A stretch of 64,000 bases of DNA from Nocardia colli (GCF_008704205.1 NZ_VXLC01000015.1:434001-498000), one strand, 5' to 3'. Counted from the first letter of the stretch, positions 34,363 through 43,767 are shown. The notes: a model not told the origin generated them from the sequence alone. A program made the numbers and translations.

Positions 34363-35304
34363 ATGGATGGTCAGGCGACGAGCCCGAACCGCCGGCTGAA
34401 CGGCGGGCCACCCGATATCCCGGGCGTGCGCCGGTCGATCGTGCGGGCGCGTGATGTCGACTTCCATGTCACCGAGGCGGGGTCGGGCCGTCCGGTCCTG
34501 GTCCTGCACGGGTGGCCGCAGCACCACTACGAGTACCGCGATCTGCTCGCTGATCCGCCGGCCGGGTTGCGCATCATCGCTCCCGACCTGCCCGGCTACG
34601 GATGGTCGGGCCCGCCGCCGCACCGGTGGCGCAAGGAGGACATAGCCAGCGATCTACTCGCGCTGATGGACGCGCTGGAGTTATCCGAGCCGGTCCTGCT
34701 CGTCGGCCACGACTGGGGTGGCTGGGTCGGATACCTGCTGATCCTGCGCGCACCGGAGCGCTTCCGAGGCTACCTCTCGATCAACATCAGTCACCCCTGG
34801 CAGACCGTGCGCACGGCGGTGCCGCAGCTGGTGCGCACACTGTCGTATCAGCCGTTGCTGGCCGTGTTCGGCCAATTCATCCAGCGGAGAACACATTTCA
34901 TCGAGAAGGTGATGTTCCGGGTGGGAATACCGCGGGACCGCCGGCTGCCCCCGAGCGTGGTCGACGAGTTCGCCAGCCGCTTCCGGGAACCGGAACGTGC
35001 ACGGGCGGGAACCGACACCTACCGCACCTTCCTGCTGCGGGAAGTCCCCGCTGCCGTGCTGAAGCCGGAACGGCGTCGCGCCCAGGTGCCGATTCGTGTG
35101 CTGTTCGGCGCCGATGACCTGGCGATCCACCCCGCCTCGGCATCGCCCCGGACGGCTCTGGCGGATGACTACGAGTTCGAGGCGGTTCCCGGGTGCAGCC
35201 ATTTCCTCGTCGACGAGCGACCCGATCTCGTGCGCGAGCGGCTGATCCGGCTCGCCCACGAGACCGATGTGAAGCCACCCGCTCTCAGCAGATCGAAGGG
35301 ATAA
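34363..35304 (+). CDS. Alpha/beta hydrolase (epoxide hydrolase/haloalkane dehalogenase-like)
   Basis: A 313-residue hydrolase with an oxyanion motif LHGWPQHHYEY, an Asp nucleophile in VGHDWGGWVGYLL (Asp, not Ser) and the catalytic His in GCSHFLVDE. Asp at this position means an ester intermediate, as in epoxide hydrolases and haloalkane dehalogenases. An in-frame extension to 34312 exists, but ATG 34363 follows GAAGGA. Control by the divergent HxlR gene fits an inducible detoxification enzyme. Confidence 0.88.
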   Translation: MDGQATSPNRRLNGGPPDIPGVRRSIVRARDVDFHVTEAGSGRPVLVLHGWPQHHYEYRDLLADPPAGLRIIAPDLPGYGWSGPPPHRWRKEDIASDLLALMDALELSEPVLLVGHDWGGWVGYLLILRAPERFRGYLSINISHPWQTVRTAVPQLVRTLSYQPLLAVFGQFIQRRTHFIEKVMFRVGIPRDRRLPPSVVDEFASRFREPERARAGTDTYRTFLLREVPAAVLKPERRRAQVPIRVLFGADDLAIHPASASPRTALADDYEFEAVPGCSHFLVDERPDLVRERLIRLAHETDVKPPALSRSKG

Positions 35305-35307
35305 CTC

Positions 35308-35511
35308 ATGGACACACTCATCGCGATATCAGTGGTGCTCACCCCCGTGCTGGTCGTGTGCATCACCGTATTCTCCGGCGGCGGCAGCGATCTCGATTTC
35401 CGGACCAGGGAGGTTCAGGACGCCTACGCCGTACGTGCACGGAAAGAGAAAGCAACGCAACGCAATTCGAGTCCACCGCAGGGATGCATGATCAGCAGGC
35501 TGCGCGCCTGA
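35308..35511 (+). CDS. Small single-pass membrane protein (hypothetical)
   Basis: A 67-residue ORF that begins three bases after the hydrolase stop. The first 25 residues are a hydrophobic helix (LIAISVVLTPVLVVCITVF), followed by a polar basic tail. An AAGGGA site lies at a suitable distance. No family is recognised. Its tight spacing suggests that it is expressed with the hydrolase, but it may be a chance frame. Confidence 0.4.
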   Translation: MDTLIAISVVLTPVLVVCITVFSGGGSDLDFRTREVQDAYAVRARKEKATQRNSSPPQGCMISRLRA

Positions 35512-35560
35512 CATCCGCTCGTCTCTTCGCTGACCACTACGAGACCGAACCGGTCGTCGG

Positions 35561-36259
35561 CTACGTCGAAATGCGCTTGAGATCGCTGATCAACCAGCGT
35601 CCGTCGGGTTGCTCCTCCGCGGTCACTATCGTTGCGATCAAGGAAATTCCCGGACCGGGAGTGAGGTCGCTGGTCAGGGATTGCTTGACATATCCGATGC
35701 CGAGCGCCGTGGTGCCGGTGATCGCTCGTAGTCCGCAATTGAATTCGACCACTTCGCTCCGGCTATTGGTTGCGAGAAGATAGTCGCGAGTCGCTCGCTG
35801 CGTATCGATCAGCTGCTGACGAAGTGTGCCCGTCGTGGAATCGATGGCACCCGCAAAATACTCGTCCAAGGACTGCGGGTGATAGGTCCAGTTATGGTTG
35901 ATATAGGTATGAATGGTGTGCAAGGCGGCGATATGCCGACTTCCGATTCGCGATATTTCCGGGGCGAGGTCCGCCGCGGGCGCGCTCCTCGTCGCGATAG
36001 TGCTTGTGGTCGCCGCGCCGCTGTTGGCGGCCGTGGTGGTTGCGCTTGTCGTGTTCGCTGACTGGGCCGCGGCAGAATGGGCATCCCCGGGATTGCGGAA
36101 CAAAGTTGTCGAGCCGACCGCGATGGCGCCCAGCGGTAGCACGCCCGCGATAGTGGCCAACTTGCGTCGTCCGATGCGCCGCCGGGCAGGCTGAACTTCG
36201 GGGAATGGCGGAGGCGTTGCCGGAGCGAAAGGGGGTGGCTCATTTTCAGATCTGGTCAC
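35561..36259 (-). CDS. Mce-associated-type membrane protein
   Basis: A 232-residue protein. A Pro-rich cytoplasmic N-tail and basic stretch (ARRRIGRRK) precede one membrane helix (about 43-62). A Thr/Ala-rich linker follows, then a C-terminal domain of about 130 residues of the type found in Mce-associated proteins (DSTTGTLRQQLIDTQ, then ISLIATIVTAEEQPDGRWLISDL). These proteins accompany or resemble Mce lipid-import factors. No Mce operon is nearby, so this is an orphan. The start is GTG 36259, after GAGGA. Confidence 0.75.
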   Translation of the reverse strand: MTRSENEPPPFAPATPPPFPEVQPARRRIGRRKLATIAGVLPLGAIAVGSTTLFRNPGDAHSAAAQSANTTSATTTAANSGAATTSTIATRSAPAADLAPEISRIGSRHIAALHTIHTYINHNWTYHPQSLDEYFAGAIDSTTGTLRQQLIDTQRATRDYLLATNSRSEVVEFNCGLRAITGTTALGIGYVKQSLTSDLTPGPGISLIATIVTAEEQPDGRWLISDLKRIST

Positions 36260-36432
36260 AGGATGTTTCCTCACTGTTCGGTCAGCCGACCGCGCGATGC
36301 TACCCACAGCGGAAGGGCTCGGTGCACGAAATCCGCAGATTCTGCCGACCACTGCCGAATTCAGTCAGGAATAAGAATTACGTCGCAATTGTGGATTTGT
36401 TCCGTTTTGCGAGGTCTGCGTAAGCAGCGGTG

Positions 36433-36993
36433 TCATGGGAGCCCGAGCAGCTCGCGGCCAGCGCGGATCACGGTGTTGCGTACTTCCTGGGGATCGTCCA
36501 GTTCCGCGGCGGACAGGGCTCCGTCGTGCAGCAGGACGAGGACCCGCCCGGCATACGCCGGATTCGGGTGCCCGGCTCGCTCGGCCAGCAGGGTCACCGT
36601 GTCTTGGAACCAGGCGCGATGCTCGGCGACCGCGATCCGCACCGGGTCGTCCGGATCCGGGTATTCGGCCGAGGCATTGATGAAATGGCAGCCGCGGAAG
36701 CCCGCCGAACAGGTGACCTGACCGATCAGGTCCAGCAGCGCGGCGGCGCTCTGTTGCGGGCTTTCCTGGTCCAGCGCAGCACCGACCGCCGCGCGGAGAT
36801 CCGCGTCGGTGGCGCGCAGGTATGCCTCGACCAGGCTCTCTTTGGTGGGGAAGTGCCGGTAGAAGGTCGCCCTGGTCACGCCGGCCTCGGTCACCAACCG
36901 GTCGACCGGCACGCTGTGGATTCCCTCGCCGTAGAACAGGCGGCGCGCGGTCTCCAGCAGCCGGTCGCGAGGCTTCGATTCGGTGGCAACCAT
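36433..36993 (-). CDS. TetR family transcriptional regulator
   Basis: A 186-residue regulator with the helix-turn-helix at about 10-55 (VDRLVTEAGVTRATFYRHFP) and a ligand domain that includes CSAGFRGCHFINASAEYPD. It is divergent from the hydrolase gene at 37060, and a perfect 12-base palindrome lies between the two, next to the hydrolase -35 box. It is likely to repress both genes. Two Cys at about residues 106-112 could be redox-sensitive. Confidence 0.9.
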   Translation of the reverse strand: MVATESKPRDRLLETARRLFYGEGIHSVPVDRLVTEAGVTRATFYRHFPTKESLVEAYLRATDADLRAAVGAALDQESPQQSAAALLDLIGQVTCSAGFRGCHFINASAEYPDPDDPVRIAVAEHRAWFQDTVTLLAERAGHPNPAYAGRVLVLLHDGALSAAELDDPQEVRNTVIRAGRELLGLP

Positions 36994-37010
36994 GGACTTC
37001 ACAATAGAGG

Positions 37011-37052
37011 CAGAACGTTCTGTTGACACTTGGGCGGGGGTGCGCCTACGGT
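37011..37052 (+). promoter_or_regulatory. TetR palindrome and sigma-70-type promoter for the 37060 hydrolase
   Basis: CAGAACGTTCTG (37011-37022) is a perfect palindrome that abuts TTGACA (37023-37028). An 18-base spacer leads to TACGGT (37047-37052). Transcription should begin at about 37059-37060, at the ATG itself, so the mRNA is probably leaderless. A repressor on the palindrome would block the polymerase. Confidence 0.7.
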
Positions 37053-37059
37053 TCTCGGC

Positions 37060-37821
37060 ATGGAGAGAACGAACATTCTGTCTACTTCCAATCCAATGCT
37101 GATGCTCGTGCACGGCGCGCTCACCGACGCTTCGATCTGGCATCCGGTCATCGCTCGGCTGCACTCGTCCGGTCACACGGTTCTCGCGCCAGCCCTGCCC
37201 ATGCGCAGCCTCGAACAGGACGCCGCCTACCTGGCCGCGGTGATCACCGCCGTCGGCCGACCGGTCGTGCTGGCCGGGCATTCATATGCGGGCGCGGTGA
37301 TCTCGCACCCGGCCATCGCCGCGACCGGCGCCGTGCGCGCGCTCGTCTATATCGCTGCCTTCCAACCCGACACGGGCGAGAGCGTCGGTGAACTCAACGC
37401 CGAGTTCCCCGGTAGCCTGCTCACCCCCGACAATCTGGCGATCACCCCCAATCCCCTTGGCGGACAGGACCTCACACTGCGCCCCGACCGGTTCGCCGAG
37501 GTCTACGCCGGCGATCTCGACCCGGCACTCGCCGCCGTGCTCGCGGCCGCCCAGCGACCCATCGAACCCGCGGCCCTCGCCGAGACCCTGCCGGGCGAGC
37601 CCGCCTGGCGCTCGATTCCGTCCTGGGCGCTGATCACGACGCAGGACAACTCACTCCCACCGCAAACCATGCGGTTCATGGCCGGACGCGCCGAATCCCG
37701 CACCACCGCAGTCGATTCCGCACACGCCGTACCCGCCGCCCGGCCCGACGTGGTCGCCGAGGTCATCCTCGACGCCACCCGCACGGTCACCCCGGCCGAC
37801 CACCCCCTGATCGGAGCCTGA
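37060..37821 (+). CDS. Alpha/beta hydrolase (esterase, serine type)
   Basis: A 253-residue hydrolase with LVHGALTDASIW, the nucleophile elbow LAGHSYAGAVIS and the catalytic His in DSAHAVPAARPDVV. These match the group of small plant- and bacterial-type esterases related to hydroxynitrile lyases. No ribosome site is seen, consistent with a leaderless transcript from the promoter at 37023-37052. It ends 3 bases before the carbonic anhydrase gene, so the two form an operon under the divergent TetR gene. Confidence 0.88.
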   Translation: MERTNILSTSNPMLMLVHGALTDASIWHPVIARLHSSGHTVLAPALPMRSLEQDAAYLAAVITAVGRPVVLAGHSYAGAVISHPAIAATGAVRALVYIAAFQPDTGESVGELNAEFPGSLLTPDNLAITPNPLGGQDLTLRPDRFAEVYAGDLDPALAAVLAAAQRPIEPAALAETLPGEPAWRSIPSWALITTQDNSLPPQTMRFMAGRAESRTTAVDSAHAVPAARPDVVAEVILDATRTVTPADHPLIGA

Positions 37822-37824
37822 CCC

Positions 37825-38373
37825 ATGACCTCCTCCCGCTTCTCCGTCCTGCTGGAACGCAACGAACAGTTCGCCGCCACCGAGGCCAAGCACGACATCC
37901 CCGCGATCCCGTTCATCCCCTTCCGCCAGCTCTACCTCATCACCTGCATAGACCCGCGAGTCGAGCCGGCCGCGTCCCTCGGGCTCCGGCTCGGCGAGGC
38001 CGTGGTCGCGCGCAATGTCGGTGGCCGGGTCACGCCCGCGGTGATCAAGGACCTGGCCTGGATCTGCCACTTGCACGAAACCAAGACCCCCGACGCAGAC
38101 TGGTTCGAAGTCGCGATCATCCACCACACCGACTGCGGCTCAGCACTTCTCGCCGACGAAGACCTCCGCCACACCTTCGCGGCCCGCGGCGGCTACGACG
38201 AGCGCACCGCAGCAGACATGGCCGTCCTCGACCCCGCGGTCACCGTCCGCGCGGACGTCGCGCGACTGCGCGCAGCTCCCGAATTACTGCCCAGCAGTAA
38301 GCATTTCGCGATCGGCGGATACGCCTACGATCTGAAAACCGGCCTGCTGACCACGGTTGTTCCGCCATCGTGA
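37825..38373 (+). CDS. Beta-class carbonic anhydrase
   Basis: A 182-residue zinc enzyme that hydrates CO2 to bicarbonate. The zinc site is visible: Cys in ITCIDPRVEP with its Asp-Arg pair, and the His and Cys in HHTDCGSALL. ARNVGGRVT is the second conserved block. It is co-transcribed with the preceding esterase, an unusual partner; the pair could share a stress or detoxification trigger sensed by the TetR gene. Confidence 0.9.
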   Translation: MTSSRFSVLLERNEQFAATEAKHDIPAIPFIPFRQLYLITCIDPRVEPAASLGLRLGEAVVARNVGGRVTPAVIKDLAWICHLHETKTPDADWFEVAIIHHTDCGSALLADEDLRHTFAARGGYDERTAADMAVLDPAVTVRADVARLRAAPELLPSSKHFAIGGYAYDLKTGLLTTVVPPS

Positions 38374-38617
38374 GCAGCGTCCACAGCCGACAGCTCATTG
38401 TGCTGCGCGGTCGACCAGGGAGTTGAGCACCCTGTTCGGAGATGTACTCGACGGTCCGGCGGCCGACCGCAGATCGGCTGGCAGCGAACCTCCTCGCCGC
38501 GTGGGAATCACCGGCCGGGCTCTGCTACTTGGGACGGATCACCAGGCGGTCCCGGGTGAGCGAGACGCCAGCGCGAACCGGAAACAGTCCGACGTTCTGG
38601 CCACGATGGTGCCATCC

Positions 38618-38842
38618 CTAGGGGCACAGCTGGTACTGGAGGTTACGCAGGGCCGTGACGAGTGGGGCACTGGACTGGCCGGAGGGGTCGATCTGGTAGG
38701 CGATCATCAGGGCGGGGACGGCAATCAGGCTGCACTGTGGGGATACCGGCTGCGACGGTGGGCTGGCATCCGCGGTGCCGGCGGCCGCGCCCAGAGCGAC
38801 AGCGCCGGTGACGGCCATAGCGGAAAGAAACCTGCGCATCAT
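38618..38842 (-). CDS. Small secreted protein (hypothetical)
   Basis: A 74-residue protein with a clear signal peptide (MMRRFLSAMAVTGAV, cleavage near ADA-SPP, residue 26). The mature part is about 48 residues with two Cys that could form one disulfide, and a hydrophobic central stretch. ATG 38842 follows GAGG at a good distance. I do not recognise the family. Small two-Cys secreted proteins of this size are common in Nocardia and Mycobacterium. Confidence 0.65.
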   Translation of the reverse strand: MMRRFLSAMAVTGAVALGAAAGTADASPPSQPVSPQCSLIAVPALMIAYQIDPSGQSSAPLVTALRNLQYQLCP

Positions 38843-39134
38843 GATCCTCAACTTTCGTTTCTGATTCGATTGGCGCGCTGACGTGGAGTCGGTGGGCAAG
38901 CGGAACAAATTGCCGTCCGGCCCGCCTGCCCGGAAACATCGCAGCCGCAGAAGCACATCGACCTCATGGTGCACAATCGTCGCTTCGCAGCACAGGACAG
39001 ATTCATTGCGATCCGCGCCATGGACGCCGGCCGATGTTCGCGAGAACTGGGATTACGTGGCGCGAATTGCCACCGACGCGTCCTGGACGTCGTGGCGTTT
39101 TCCTCGGACGATAGCTTTTATGAAGGAGAGGCCA

Positions 39135-39686
39135 ATGGCGAAGACGCTCGAGCTGGCGGTCGGGCGGGGTCTGGATCCGTGGACGGCCGAGCTGGGTGCC
39201 GACCGGGCTGCCTACACCAATCATGTGCTGCGTGTGCTGTCGTTCTGCGACGCACTGTCGGGGCAGACGCCGGGTGACCCGGACGGGCCGAGCGGGCGTA
39301 TTGAATTCCTGACCGCCGCGATCTTTCACGACCTGGGCGTGTGGACATCCAATACCTTCGACTATCTGGCGCCGTCGATCCAGCTCGCGCATCAATGGCT
39401 GACAGATCAGCGGCGCGAGGACCTGATTCCCTTGGTCAGCACCATGATCGACGACCACCACAAGATTCGCCACGCGACCGGGTCGCCGCCGGAGGTCGAG
39501 TTGTTCCGGCGAGCCGACACCGTCGACGTCACTGCCGGGCTGCGACGCTTCGGGATGACCCGAGGCGACTATCGCACCGTGACACGCCGCTACCCCGACA
39601 GCGGGTTTCGCCGCCGTCTCGCCCAGCTCGCCGTTCGTCGCATCCGCGGCCACCCGTTCTCGCCGTTGCCGATGGTCAAGTGGTAG
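39135..39686 (+). CDS. HD domain-containing metal-dependent phosphohydrolase
   Basis: A 183-residue single HD domain. The metal ligands can be followed: NHVLRVLSFC (first His), AIFHDLG (His-Asp), DDHHK (further His) and RRADTVDV (last Asp). ATG 39135 follows AAGGAGAG. Such stand-alone HD proteins act on nucleotides, cyanamide-like or unknown substrates. The 292 bases upstream contain no other gene that I can support. Confidence 0.85.
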   Translation: MAKTLELAVGRGLDPWTAELGADRAAYTNHVLRVLSFCDALSGQTPGDPDGPSGRIEFLTAAIFHDLGVWTSNTFDYLAPSIQLAHQWLTDQRREDLIPLVSTMIDDHHKIRHATGSPPEVELFRRADTVDVTAGLRRFGMTRGDYRTVTRRYPDSGFRRRLAQLAVRRIRGHPFSPLPMVKW

Positions 39687-39714
39687 CTCAACTGCCCTCT
39701 TGCCGCCAACCTCG

Positions 39715-40166
39715 TCAGCTTTGCCGAATCTGGTCGGCGAGGTATTCGGCTGCGGCGATGATTGTCAGGTGGGGCGGGACGGAGGGAATGTCGGGGAGTA
39801 GCGAGGCATCGATGACGCGCAGTCCTTCGGTGCCGCGTACTGCGCCGTGCTGGTCGGTCACCGCTGCGGGGTCGTGGTCGGCGCCCGTAGGTGCGGTCGA
39901 CGTGGGGTGGTTATAGGTGCTGAGGGTGGTGAGCATCGAATGCTGCACTGCGGCACCGTGCGATGCCCTCGAGCATGCGGCGGCGGTCGTCGGGTTCGGC
40001 GAGGAGGTTGAGGTCGATCCTTGGTGCGGTAGCGGGATCGCGACTGGTGAGGGTCAGCGTCCCGAGAGAGGTGGGGCGCATCATGCCGACGGAGATCGTG
40101 ATACCGGCACCGGTTCGGACGGTCGCCGGGTCGAAGTAATGCGTCGAAGCTTGCGCTGCTGGTCAT
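39715..40166 (-). pseudogene. GMC family oxidoreductase remnant with both ends kept
   Basis: A ribosome site (GGAGA) and ATG at 40166 start MTSSASFDA, as in GMC flavoproteins just before the FAD-binding fold. The sequence then jumps, in another frame, to a late GMC segment (SVGMMRPTSLGTLTL, PRIDLNLLAEPDDRRRM). After about 39960 a second jump leads to the C-terminus (STYNHPTSTAPTG, GLRVIDASLLPDIP, AAAEYLAD). The FAD fold and most of the substrate domain, several hundred residues, are gone. It cannot be active. Confidence 0.85.
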
Positions 40167-40262
40167 GTGAGTGATCTCCGTTCTTCGAACCGAGGCGACT
40201 GAATGCCTGCCCGCGTGTCGCGAGATTCGCACTCTCGCGATGGGATTCACAAGTTCTGCCGG

Positions 40263-40469
40263 TTATCTGCCGGGGGCGATGTGGTAGGCGCACTGCTGGA
40301 TTGCGACGTGGTCGGCGCCGGCATCGAAGTGTTCGTCGAGTTCGGTCAGGATGGTGTCGGCGGCACCGGTCGCGACCACGGCATCGATGAGCCGGTCGCT
40401 GCCACCGTCGGCTGATCCGGATCGGGCACGCGCCCAGGACCAGACACCGTAGCGGCCGAGTTCTACCAT
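40263..40469 (-). pseudogene. LLM-class F420/flavin-dependent oxidoreductase remnant (N-terminus joined to C-terminus)
   Basis: A 68-codon frame begins with the usual start of a luciferase-like family (MVELGRYGVWSW, after an AAGGA site) and ends with its usual C-terminus (DRLIDAVVATGAADTILTEL, DAGADHVAIQ). The ~220 residues of barrel between these are absent. The join keeps the frame, so a short protein could be made, but it lacks the cofactor site. It sits next to the GMC remnant, which has the same kind of loss. Confidence 0.8.
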
Positions 40470-40825
40470 GCCGTGGAATCCTTTCGTCGATTTGCGCGCG
40501 TATATCTCATGACCGAAGTGCATGCTCAGAGCTGATGCGGCGGCTCGGCTTCGGTGGCCGCAAACTCTCATCCTGCAATAGGCCTGCTACCTGATCAACG
40601 ACGGATCCATTGCATTTTCGGCCATCGAGTAGCGCTCGGGTAGGGGCAGACGCCGTCGTTTCCAGTCGATGGCTGGAAACGTCATAACTTCGTCATTGCG
40701 CCCCATGGTCGCGGGAACGGATGCTCGCACGGTAGCGCTGAGTCGTATGCAGCGCCAGCACACGTGCTCAACATCCGCAATGCCGAGCCGCCTTCAACAG
40801 GCCCAAGATTCGAAAGTGAGCGAAT
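40470..40825. other. 356-base intergenic region
   Basis: No gene or convincing repeat is seen. It is less GC-rich near 40560-40700. The promoters of the LLM remnant (leftward) and the 40826 esterase (rightward) must be here. Confidence 0.5.
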
Positions 40826-41878
40826 ATGCTGAAATCCGAGGCGGGGCGAGCCGAGAAAAATAAGATCGCAAACGGCATGGCTGACGTGGTGGAAACGGTG
40901 ACGACGCGCCGCGGGGCGCGGTTGTTTCACAATTTCACGCGTGCGACGTTCCGCAGGTTACTCGACTTGACGGTGTGGGAATACGATCATGATCTCATCT
41001 CGCAACGGCTCATTCTGAGAGCATGCGGACTGGTTACGCGGACTTTCTCGAAGGCTTTGCTCCAGCCGCCCCCTGGTACTCGACTACGGCGCGTCGATTT
41101 CGGGGATTTCGAAGCAGAGTGGGTGTGGGTCCCCGGAGTCGATGACCCAGATGTAGCGGCAGACCCTGCTGTGATTCTGTATTTTCACGGCGGAGGTCTG
41201 CTCGTCGGCGGGCTGGGCACCCATCGGGGGATCGCCGCCCGGATGGCGCGCGGTTCCGGCGCCGCCGTACTCGACGTCGCATACCGACAGATTCCGGACG
41301 GTGCGCGTATCGAGGACACGCTGGAAGACTGCTACAGCGCATACCGGTACTTGCTGGACCGGGGAATCCCCGCGGAACGGATCGTGCTGGCAGGCGATTC
41401 AGTGGGTGCGGGGCTGTGCTTCTATCTGGCGTTCATCGCGCGGGAGCGCGGCCTGGCGATGCCGCAGGCGATCGCGGCGATCTCCCCGTTCGCCGAATTC
41501 GATCTCGCCGAGAAGCTTGCGCACCCGAACAACAAGAGCGAGGGCTTCTGCTCCGCGAACTTCTACTCCTTGTGCGTGCGGTGGGCGGTGCAGGTAGACG
41601 GGAAGGTCGACCCGTTCTGGTCGTTGGCCGGCCGTGATTTCGCGGGTTTGCCGCCGGTCTTCATCCAGGTCGGCTCCGCGGAAGTGCTTCTGCTGGACTC
41701 CGAACTGATCGTCGAACGCTGCCTTGCGGCGGAGATCCCCGTAAGACTCCAGGTCTGGGACCGGGTGCTGCACGACTTCCATTTGGACGCAGCTCTGTTC
41801 CCGGACGGCTTCGATGCCATCGACGAGCTCAGCTCATTCATTCGTGATGCGTTCGGGCACGCGCCGGCCTCGCGCTAG
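40826..41878 (+). CDS. Alpha/beta hydrolase of the hormone-sensitive lipase/LipR type
   Basis: A 350-residue esterase. HGGGLLVGG forms the oxyanion hole, AGDSVGAGL holds the nucleophile Ser, VGSAEVLLLDS the Asp, and HDFHLD the His. The N-terminal cap is about 100 residues. It begins a rightward run with a DJ-1 protein, a GlxA regulator, a flavin monooxygenase and an SDR, which recalls the mycobacterial mymA (Rv3083-Rv3089) locus, where LipR has this place. The ester product of a Baeyer-Villiger reaction would be a natural substrate; this is inferred. Confidence 0.88.
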   Translation: MLKSEAGRAEKNKIANGMADVVETVTTRRGARLFHNFTRATFRRLLDLTVWEYDHDLISQRLILRACGLVTRTFSKALLQPPPGTRLRRVDFGDFEAEWVWVPGVDDPDVAADPAVILYFHGGGLLVGGLGTHRGIAARMARGSGAAVLDVAYRQIPDGARIEDTLEDCYSAYRYLLDRGIPAERIVLAGDSVGAGLCFYLAFIARERGLAMPQAIAAISPFAEFDLAEKLAHPNNKSEGFCSANFYSLCVRWAVQVDGKVDPFWSLAGRDFAGLPPVFIQVGSAEVLLLDSELIVERCLAAEIPVRLQVWDRVLHDFHLDAALFPDGFDAIDELSSFIRDAFGHAPASR

Positions 41879-41894
41879 TAACTGAAGGGACAGC

Positions 41895-42626
41895 ATGCAA
41901 ATCGCATTCGTCACTTATCCGGGAGTGACAGCATTGGACCTGATCGGGCCTTACGAGGTGCTGCGAGCGTTACCCGGTGCCGAAGTTCGTTTCGTCTGGC
42001 ACGAGGTCGGGCCGGTCGCTACCGATTCCGGCGTCCTGTACTTGGGTGCCACACACACGTTTGCGGACACGCCGCGGCCTGACATCGTCCTGGTGCCGGG
42101 CTCGGGGACCTCGACACCGTCGACTGCGCGCGACGGAAGACTCCTCGCCTGGCTACGGTCTGTCCACGAAACCTCCCGGTGGACGCTGTCGGTATGCAGC
42201 GGTTCGGTGATCCTGGCGGCGGCTGGACTGCTGAACGGCCAAAACGCCACCACCCATTGGCGGGCGCTCGACCTGTTACGTCCGTTCGGTGTCCGGCCGT
42301 GCGGCGACCTACGGATTGTCGCGGCCGGGAAAATCGTCACCTCGGCCGGTGTCTCGGCGGGCATCGATCTAGCGCTGCACGTTGCGGGGGAAGAAGCCGG
42401 CGAGGGCTACGCCAAGGCAATTCAGCTGGCGTTGGAGTACGACCCGAGTCCACCATTCGATTCCGGGAGCACGAGCAAGGCGTCGGTGAAAACCAAGGCG
42501 CTCGCTCACAAGATCATGCTCGAGCACGGCATGTTCCGACCGGCCGAGCTGGCGTCGGCCACTCGCCTCGCGTGGGGCGCGGCATTGTCACGAGTGCGAG
42601 ATCGGCGAATACACGCGTCGAGATAG
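41895..42626 (+). CDS. DJ-1/PfpI family protein
   Basis: A 243-residue protein with an N-terminal DJ-1/PfpI fold (about 1-165). The nucleophile elbow reads LSVCSGSVILAAAGLL, with Cys at the active position, and NATTHWRALDLL follows, as in isonitrile hydratase-like members. The C-terminal 70 residues are helical and not part of the fold. It lies 16 bases after the esterase and 95 bases before a full GlxA regulator that has the same domain fused to DNA binding, so it may be an accessory enzyme or sensor for the locus. Confidence 0.85.
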   Translation: MQIAFVTYPGVTALDLIGPYEVLRALPGAEVRFVWHEVGPVATDSGVLYLGATHTFADTPRPDIVLVPGSGTSTPSTARDGRLLAWLRSVHETSRWTLSVCSGSVILAAAGLLNGQNATTHWRALDLLRPFGVRPCGDLRIVAAGKIVTSAGVSAGIDLALHVAGEEAGEGYAKAIQLALEYDPSPPFDSGSTSKASVKTKALAHKIMLEHGMFRPAELASATRLAWGAALSRVRDRRIHASR

Positions 42627-42721
42627 GCGCTGTGGGTCGGTCATCAGCCGGTTGCCGTGTTGGCTGAGATTGCAATAAAGGTGGCATGGACGCCATCGCC
42701 GGGTGGATGCAGGATGAGTGC

Positions 42722-43711
42722 ATGACTGTCGATACCCGACTCGTACAGATGGTGGTGTTCGATGGCTTGCAGCTACTGGATCTGGCCGGCCCCGCCGATG
42801 TCTTCAACGCCGCGACTGTGCTGAGCGGTAAACCTCTGTACCAGGTCGAAGTCGTCGCGGCGCGGGCCGGAGTGGTGCGCGCAATGAACGGAGTCGAACT
42901 CAGCGTGTCCCGTGCGCTCGAGGACCGCGGCGCCGGCGTGGACACTCTGCTGGTCACGGGAGGACTTGCCTACGGGCCGGCCACCCGCGACGCGGAACTC
43001 ATCGACGGAATCCGACGCGCCGCCCCCTTGGCACGCCGCGTCGGCTCGATATGCGCGGGCACCTTCCTGCTGGCCGAAGCAGGTCTGCTGACGAATCGCA
43101 CAGTCACAACCCACTGGGCCGGTAGCGACCTCTTGATGCGGCAGTATCCCGACATCAACGTCGACGCAGATCGAATCTACGTGGAGGACAACGGAATCTG
43201 GACGTCGGCCGGCGTGACCGCGGGTATCGATCTGGCGATCGCGTTGGTCACCGCGGACCACGGTTTCGAACTGGCCCGCGAGATATCGCGATGGCTGGTC
43301 GTGTATTTGCATCGGCCGGGCGGGCAAAGTCAGTTCAGTGTCCCCATCGCCGCGGCGCCGCCCCGCCTGGAACCGCTACGCGCCCTGCAGATTTGGATCG
43401 AGGAGAACCTCTCGGCCGACCTCACCCTCGACGCCCTCGCTCAACAGGCCGGAATGAGCACCCGGCACTTTTCCAGGGTCTTTGCCGCCGAACTCGGCGT
43501 CACTCCGGCCCGCTACGTCGAAAAAGCTCGAGTCGCCGCAGCACGTCGCTTGCTGGAGACCACCGACCATCCAGTGGACCGGATAGCTTTGGCAGTCGGC
43601 TTGCGGCGCCCTGAAACCCTCTACCGCACATTCCTCCGGCTGGTCGGTGTCGCCCCGGGCGCCTACCGCGAGCGATTCGCACGCCCGGCTCCGGCAAACT
43701 GCCGCAGGTAA
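42722..43711 (+). CDS. GlxA-type AraC family regulator (DJ-1/PfpI plus HTH)
   Basis: A 329-residue regulator. The DJ-1-like domain (about 1-190) contains VGSICAGTFLLAEAGLL with Cys in place. The AraC domain (about 215-320) has LAQQAGMSTRHFSRVF and the second helix-turn-helix RIALAVGLRRPETLYRTF. ATG 42722 is preferred over the ATG at 42686 because of the AGGATGAG site. It lies directly upstream of the flavin monooxygenase. Two inverted 20-base half-sites in the space between them are likely its binding sites, as VirS acts at mymA. Confidence 0.9.
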   Translation: MTVDTRLVQMVVFDGLQLLDLAGPADVFNAATVLSGKPLYQVEVVAARAGVVRAMNGVELSVSRALEDRGAGVDTLLVTGGLAYGPATRDAELIDGIRRAAPLARRVGSICAGTFLLAEAGLLTNRTVTTHWAGSDLLMRQYPDINVDADRIYVEDNGIWTSAGVTAGIDLAIALVTADHGFELAREISRWLVVYLHRPGGQSQFSVPIAAAPPRLEPLRALQIWIEENLSADLTLDALAQQAGMSTRHFSRVFAAELGVTPARYVEKARVAAARRLLETTDHPVDRIALAVGLRRPETLYRTFLRLVGVAPGAYRERFARPAPANCRR

Positions 43712-43767
43712 CCCGGCGATTGCGCCGGTTCGATCGTGTTGATCCCGGACCAGCCGGATCTGCACTC

